Shown: positions 33,423 to 38,169 of the stretch, piece after piece | How the letters are laid out: the number at the start of each line of letters is the position of its first letter | How positions within the stretch are numbered: position 1 is the first letter of the stretch | Assembly: GCA_903871805.1 (NCBI GenBank) | Contig: CAIQIE010000246.1 | Coordinates: forward strand, 1 to 38,169 | Direction of reading: 5' to 3' | From: an uncultured Planctomycetaceae bacterium | GTDB lineage: Bacteria; Planctomycetota; Planctomycetia; Planctomycetales; Planctomycetaceae | DNA length: 38,169 bases | Position numbers and translations under genes: made by a program | The notes under the pieces: generated by a model | Databases searched by the model: none | Told to the model about the DNA's origin: nothing | The model's input: only the letters and a program-made list of their open reading frames with translations

Positions 33423-36400
33423 ATGGACGCTCCACTGCAGTTTCCGAAGTGGCAAGTTGTGGGGCTGCTGGCACTTTGCCTTCCTGTTCTGGGTTTGCGG
33501 ACGGTACGAGGACAGGAAATTGCGGTCCTGCGAGGCCATAATGGTGCAGTGATGATGGCTGCATTCGGGCAGGATTCAATGCGTGTTGTGACGGCTGGAA
33601 CGGATCTCCAGGCCAGACTCTGGGATGTCAGGTCCGGCACGACAATACAGACGTTCGCCCAACACACCGGACCACTTTACACACTGGCTGTCAGCGGGGA
33701 TGGTCAGACGCTGGTCACGGGATCTCAGGACAACACGGTGCGTCTATGGGATCTGCCCCTGCATCTTCCTGTACGGCGTTTGCAGGACGCAGGGCCCGCT
33801 ATGTCGAACCTGACACTGACGACTGACGGACAATCGCTGATTGGAACATCTGCTGATTTCGCTGTGCGACTCTTTTCATTGCCAGGCGGGGCAGCATCGC
33901 CGCCTGTTTCCCGGCAGGGGCATCAGGCAGTCGTTTTGTCGTCAGCCGTGCGTGGTGATGGCGCGATGTTTGCGACGGCGGATGCCAGTGGAACGATCCT
34001 GTTCTGGACACCGGACATCGAAACGCCTGTCGCAAATGTGTCGGCGCATGCGGGAGCCGTGAGCCGTTTGTTTTTTCCCGCTGGAAATCAACAACTGCTC
34101 TCGGCGGGAGACGACGGATTGCTCAGGCAGTGGCAATTACCTGCAGCGGTAACAAAGACGCTGCTGACTTCCAGCACGGCTATAACGGCCATGTCGGTGA
34201 ATCCGGGTCAAAACAGCATGCTTCTGGTTCCAGCTGGTCAGCCCTGCAGGCTGATTGGTCTGCAAACCGGGGAAACACTGAGAGATTTTCCCGCAGCCGG
34301 CGAAAACATCACGGGGGTGGCTGTCAGCAGTGACAATTCGTGGGCTGCCTTCACTGCCTCGACCGGCGAAATCAGGATTCTTAACTTAGGTGATGGATCA
34401 ATCAGAGGACGGCTGGCCGGACACACTGGGGCGGTGACGGATGTTGCCGTGCATGCGGACGATCAGCATCTGGCCACAGCCGGAGAGGATGGGACGGTTC
34501 GCCTGTGGAAACTTCCAGTCGCAGCGAAGCCGATGCAGGGACATTCATCGCCCCTGAAGGGGCTTGTGGCGGCATCAAATGGACAGTGGTTCGTGACGTT
34601 TGCAGACGACCAGACTTTACGCATCTGGAATTCATCCGGGGCAGTCACACAGCAGTTGACCGGTCATGGAAACCCAATCACTGCCGCGGCGATTCGCCAT
34701 GACGATGCACAGGTGGCATCTGGCGATGAGCAGGGCAATGTTCGCCTCTGGAATCCTGCAGGTGCGACCGTGGAAGGACTGGTGGCGGCGCATGCCGGCG
34801 CGATACGCAGTCTTGTCTATTCGCCGGATGGTACACGATTGCTGACTGCGGGAGCGGATGGGATTGTGCGAGCCTGGACGCTGCCGCTGCCGATTCAGGC
34901 ACCGGGTTCAGAAAACGACGCGCCGAAGCCAGTGTGGGAATTTCGATCACCGGATAACGAAGCGTTGGTGCAGTTGGAACCAGTTTCCCCGGAACTCGGC
35001 TGTCTTGCGGTGTCGGCATCCGGCACGCGTATCTTTCGTATTCAGTGGAATGGTGAATTGGCAGCAACGATTGATTCACCAGGCGGGGCCATTCGCACTG
35101 TGGATGCAACACCGAGTGGCCATTCAATTCTGGGGACGACGGATTCGGGCATCATCCATCTATTTGGCGCGGACTTAACACTGCTGCGTTCCCTGCCTGC
35201 GATCGAAGGCCTTGTTTCCGCTCGATGGGACAGGACGGGCACATGGATTGCGGTGTGTGACCAGCAGCCGCGAGTGAGGGTATTGCATGGCAAAACGGGA
35301 CGTGTATCCGAGGAGATCCCGGTTGCGATGCCGCTGATGCAGGCCGCCTGGACGACGCCGGATCAGAATTCGATTGCGGCCATCGGAATTGCCAGCGAGG
35401 GTGTGGTGGTGCAGCGAAGTCTGCAACAGATTCAGGATGGTCTGCAGCCTGGTGCTGTCAGCATTGCGATGTCTGCCGATCGGCAGACACTCTTTGTTGG
35501 GGGAGCGGATGGGCTGGTTCGACAGTGGAGTCTGATGACAGGAGAAACGGTACGCACCATGGCAGCGGGGAGCCCGATCGCTGACCTGACACTGTCCGGG
35601 AATGGTCAGATCCTGGCGGTACTTTGTGATGATGGGTTGTTGCGATGCTGCAAGCCCGATTTTACTCTGCTGTCGACATCCGCATTTCCCGCAAAGTCGC
35701 GCAGGATCACATTGACCGCAGACGGAAGCCGAGCGGCGACAGCCGGACTGGATGGGATAGCGCGTGTGTGGGACACGAGCACGGGGATTTTGCTGCAGTC
35801 TTTTGCGGATCATTCTGCTGGAACGTCGATGCAGGCAATTTGCTTTCTGCCCGACAACAAAACTTTGGTGACATCCGGAGACGATCGCACGATTCGTGTG
35901 GCAGCCACGTCGGTGCTTAAAGCTGTTCCTCTGACCACTGCGAAGCTGCATGATGTCGTCTCGGTTGCTGGCGGTGCCTCGTTGCTGCATGCCAGTGATG
36001 CGGGGATCGTCGAATTGACGTCAGTGGCCTCTGGAAAATCAGAGCGACGCTATGCAACTATGAATCAGCAGGTCATTGCGGTGGCAAGCCGTCCGGACAG
36101 TCAACGGTTTGCCGGAGGCTGCGAATCGGGAGACGTGCTTATCTGGAATGCAAATTCCGGCGATAAACTTCTGCAGTCACTGAGCGTCGAGTCTGCGGTC
36201 ACAACGATGCAGTGGAGTGGTGACAATCAGCGTCTCGCGGTGGCCACTGCGGCGAACGCAGTGTTCATTTACGGGCCATCGCTTCCAGGCGTACAGCCGC
36301 CAGTGGAACTGGTTTTGTGGCAGAAACTGCAGTGTGATGCGGCAATTGGGCGAATTCAGTTTGCTGCAGATGGTCGCAGACTGTTCACAGCACTCGCAGA

Positions 36401-37055
36401 CGGACGACTTGAAGAATGGGTGTGCTCTGGTCCCGGGCAGCGTCGGCAGTATCAGCATGGTGGACCGGTTTATGGTGTTGCCGTGACGAAAGACGGGACA
36501 GTCGCTGTATCCTGCAGTGTGGATCAGACCGTACGAGTCTGGGACAATCTGACGGGACAGCAGAAGTTTCAGCTGAACGGCCACACCGGGCCGGTGCATT
36601 CGGTTGCGATCAGTCCAGACGAAACGTTTGCTGTTTCATCCGGTTCCGATGGCACTCTTCGATTGTGGGACATCGTGGGAGGGCGACAATTAAAACAGTT
36701 AATTACGCTGGATAAGACGATGTATTCCGTATCAATTCATCCGCTTGGAGGGATGGTGGCCGCAGCGGGGGCGGATCGGAAAATTCACGTTCTGGAGATG
36801 ACAACCGGGGCAGAAATTCGGACCCTGACAGGCCATACCGATTATATTCACTCGGTGACATTCAGTCCGGATGGCAGTCGAATTCTCAGCTATGGATATG
36901 CCGGACAGATGAAAGTCTGGAATACCGCGGACGGACAGCTGATTCATGAGCGTAAAGTGGGGCAGATCGGAAATTCCGCTCGCTACTCACCGGACGGCAG
37001 GTTTATTGTGGTGGGCAGTGGCGATGGGACAGCCACTGTCATGGCGGCCCCATAG
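33423..37055 (+). CDS. exported giant WD40-repeat protein
   Basis: A 1210-residue secreted protein made almost entirely of WD40 repeats. The signal peptide (QVVGLLALCLPVLGLRTVRG) occupies about residues 10-30. I can read about 28 repeat units of roughly 42 residues. The clearest are at the N-terminus (GHNGAVMMAAFGQDSMRVV), around residue 330 (GHTGAVTDVAVHADDQHLA), and at the C-terminus (GHTGPVHSVAISPDETFAV; GHTDYIHSVTFSPDGSRIL); the middle ones are degenerate. Twenty-eight units would make four seven-bladed propellers. No enzymatic domain is seen, so a protein-protein scaffold role is inferred. ATG 33423 has AGG about 8 nt upstream; the extension from 33351 is rejected because it precedes the signal. 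It is convergent with ftsK. Confidence 0.9.
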   Translation: MDAPLQFPKWQVVGLLALCLPVLGLRTVRGQEIAVLRGHNGAVMMAAFGQDSMRVVTAGTDLQARLWDVRSGTTIQTFAQHTGPLYTLAVSGDGQTLVTGSQDNTVRLWDLPLHLPVRRLQDAGPAMSNLTLTTDGQSLIGTSADFAVRLFSLPGGAASPPVSRQGHQAVVLSSAVRGDGAMFATADASGTILFWTPDIETPVANVSAHAGAVSRLFFPAGNQQLLSAGDDGLLRQWQLPAAVTKTLLTSSTAITAMSVNPGQNSMLLVPAGQPCRLIGLQTGETLRDFPAAGENITGVAVSSDNSWAAFTASTGEIRILNLGDGSIRGRLAGHTGAVTDVAVHADDQHLATAGEDGTVRLWKLPVAAKPMQGHSSPLKGLVAASNGQWFVTFADDQTLRIWNSSGAVTQQLTGHGNPITAAAIRHDDAQVASGDEQGNVRLWNPAGATVEGLVAAHAGAIRSLVYSPDGTRLLTAGADGIVRAWTLPLPIQAPGSENDAPKPVWEFRSPDNEALVQLEPVSPELGCLAVSASGTRIFRIQWNGELAATIDSPGGAIRTVDATPSGHSILGTTDSGIIHLFGADLTLLRSLPAIEGLVSARWDRTGTWIAVCDQQPRVRVLHGKTGRVSEEIPVAMPLMQAAWTTPDQNSIAAIGIASEGVVVQRSLQQIQDGLQPGAVSIAMSADRQTLFVGGADGLVRQWSLMTGETVRTMAAGSPIADLTLSGNGQILAVLCDDGLLRCCKPDFTLLSTSAFPAKSRRITLTADGSRAATAGLDGIARVWDTSTGILLQSFADHSAGTSMQAICFLPDNKTLVTSGDDRTIRVAATSVLKAVPLTTAKLHDVVSVAGGASLLHASDAGIVELTSVASGKSERRYATMNQQVIAVASRPDSQRFAGGCESGDVLIWNANSGDKLLQSLSVESAVTTMQWSGDNQRLAVATAANAVFIYGPSLPGVQPPVELVLWQKLQCDAAIGRIQFAADGRRLFTALADGRLEEWVCSGPGQRRQYQHGGPVYGVAVTKDGTVAVSCSVDQTVRVWDNLTGQQKFQLNGHTGPVHSVAISPDETFAVSSGSDGTLRLWDIVGGRQLKQLITLDKTMYSVSIHPLGGMVAAAGADRKIHVLEMTTGAEIRTLTGHTDYIHSVTFSPDGSRILSYGYAGQMKVWNTADGQLIHERKVGQIGNSARYSPDGRFIVVGSGDGTATVMAAP

Positions 37056-37184
37056 TTCTGCTGGATGCGATTGAAACGAGTGTTAGGAGGCCAGAACGGC
37101 AGTGCGGGACGCGCACCCATGGTGAGTGTCCACAGTTCGCTGCGTGGCGCTCAGAAACGCGCGCCGGTGAGCACGTGGAAATGT

Positions 37185-38169
37185 TCAGGACCGTTCGTCT
37201 CTTGTGGCCAGCCACTGGTCCATCGTACAGACAACTTCGCGTGCATGTGCGCCGTTGTAGTCTCCGACAATGCCGTCCTGGGCCATGTAATCAATCATGC
37301 GGGCGGCCCGTCCATAACCAATCCCAAGTGCTCTCTGCAGCAGCGAGACACTGCCACGGCCTTCTCGAATGACGACCTCGACAGCACTGTCGTACAGCTC
37401 ATCATGCTGTCGGCTTCCGGGATCTCCACCACCGCCGCCGCCTGAGGACTGTGCTGCCTGAGAAGTCAGCTTCATCAGATCAGCGTTGTATTCAGGGTCC
37501 ACATCGCTATAGAAGTGAATAATGGCGTTGATTTCCTCGTCACTGACGTACGTTCCCTGAGCTCGTGTCAGGTGACTGGTGGACGGAGCGAGATAAAGCA
37601 TGTCCCCGCTGCCCAGAAGACGCTCCGCTCCGCACTCATCCAAAACCACCCGGCTGTCCATCTTGCTGGCGACCTGGAAGGAAATCCGCGCTGGAAGGTT
37701 TGATTTGATAAGTCCCGTGATCACGTCTACTGTGGGTTTCTGAGTTGCCAGAACAAGATGGATACCGACAGCTCTGGACTTCTGTGCCAGACGAATGATG
37801 TAGGCTTCGACCTCCTTTCCTGAGGTCATCATCAGATCTGCCATTTCATCGGCGATGATCACGATATATGGCATTCGATCCGGGACTTCGGAGGCATCAG
37901 GATCCGCTTCTGCAAGTCCCAGCCGATCCAGCACGTCAGCACGGCCCATCTTATTGAAACTATCCAGATGTCGTACGCCAACGCGAGCGAGAAGATCGTA
38001 ACGTTCCTCCATCTTGTCGACGGCCCATGCCAGTACGGCTTCGGCTTTCTTCATATCCGTGATCACCGGATGCATCAGATGCGGAATTTTCTTGTAGGGA
38101 CTGAGTTCAACCATTTTCGGGTCGATCATCAGCATGCGTACTTCATCGGGAGTTCGCGTCATCAGCAGA
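37185..38169 (-). CDS. ftsK: DNA translocase FtsK, C-terminal part (partial at window edge)
   Basis: The C-terminal about 328 residues of FtsK/SpoIIIE, the hexameric motor that pumps DNA and segregates chromosomes at the division septum. The frame continues past position 38169, so the N-terminal membrane region and Walker A lie outside. Visible are RMLMIDPKMVELSPY, the Walker B region YIVIIADEMADLMM, the sensor-like LATQKPTVDVITGLIKSNLP, and SRVVLDECGAERLLGSGDML. After a Gly-rich linker (SSGGGGGGDPG) comes the gamma winged-helix domain (SVSLLQRALGIGYGRAARMID), which binds polar DNA sequences. The ATG at 38162 is internal, not the real start. The gene lies convergent to the WD40 gene with a 129-nt gap. 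Confidence 0.96.
   Translation of the reverse strand, partial: LLMTRTPDEVRMLMIDPKMVELSPYKKIPHLMHPVITDMKKAEAVLAWAVDKMEERYDLLARVGVRHLDSFNKMGRADVLDRLGLAEADPDASEVPDRMPYIVIIADEMADLMMTSGKEVEAYIIRLAQKSRAVGIHLVLATQKPTVDVITGLIKSNLPARISFQVASKMDSRVVLDECGAERLLGSGDMLYLAPSTSHLTRAQGTYVSDEEINAIIHFYSDVDPEYNADLMKLTSQAAQSSGGGGGGDPGSRQHDELYDSAVEVVIREGRGSVSLLQRALGIGYGRAARMIDYMAQDGIVGDYNGAHAREVVCTMDQWLATRDERS

Noticed and set aside
33113..33667. 184-codon minus-strand frame overlapping the WD40 start
   Set aside because: Overlaps the signal peptide and first repeats of a well-supported gene, and lacks start signals and recognisable motifs.

Overview
This window looks like a chromosomal segment of a planctomycete (class Planctomycetia). 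The evidence is the co-occurrence of families concentrated in that phylum: a DUF1559 pseudopilin-like protein, a DUF1501 protein, a large PPC-domain exported protein, a giant 'PVC-type' heme-binding CxxCH protein, NHL and WD40 propeller proteins, and exosortase/PEP-CTERM sorting components. I see no phage, transposase, CRISPR array, rRNA or tRNA gene.

Layout. 1-328: intergenic DNA with a 9-nt tandem repeat, two REP-like hairpins and the terminator of the next operon. 329-5132 (minus): a YnjBCD-type ABC importer (lipoprotein YnjB, two separate permeases, ATPase) with a DUF1559 gene at the head of the probable transcript. 5575-8652 (plus): exported PPC protein with a long coiled coil. 8726-9607 (minus): exported alpha/beta-hydrolase. 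9608-10396: repeat-rich spacer. 10397-21948: the most interesting region, two paralogous exosortase / membrane-anchored TPR protein / PEP-CTERM protein modules flanking a DUF1501 gene and holA. 22772-26053 (plus): beta-propeller / cytochrome c / rhodanese fusion. 26186-29885 (minus): a phosphodiesterase-TPR-sulfotransferase fusion preceded by a third, divergent PEP-CTERM protein. 30859-31047: csrA with a strong terminator. 31304-37055: NHL protein, a heptanucleotide repeat with G-quadruplex potential, a small lipoprotein and a roughly 28-repeat WD40 protein. 37185-38169 (minus): C-terminal part of FtsK, cut by the window edge.

How the genes fit together. Each sorting module contains an integral-membrane exosortase with intact Cys/Arg/His catalytic residues, a membrane-anchored TPR protein, and a small secreted protein of about 207 residues carrying a signal peptide and a C-terminal PEP-CTERM signal. 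In module B the three genes are co-directional (exosortase, TPR, substrate). In module A the TPR and substrate genes are divergent from the exosortase. The Cys-Arg-His spacing is identical in both exosortases, and the NP[LI]FWI motif of the TPR partners falls at the same residue numbers, so the modules are duplicates. I infer two dedicated one-substrate export/sorting systems. The surrounding genes are mostly exported or envelope-associated proteins with housekeeping genes (holA, csrA, ftsK) interspersed.
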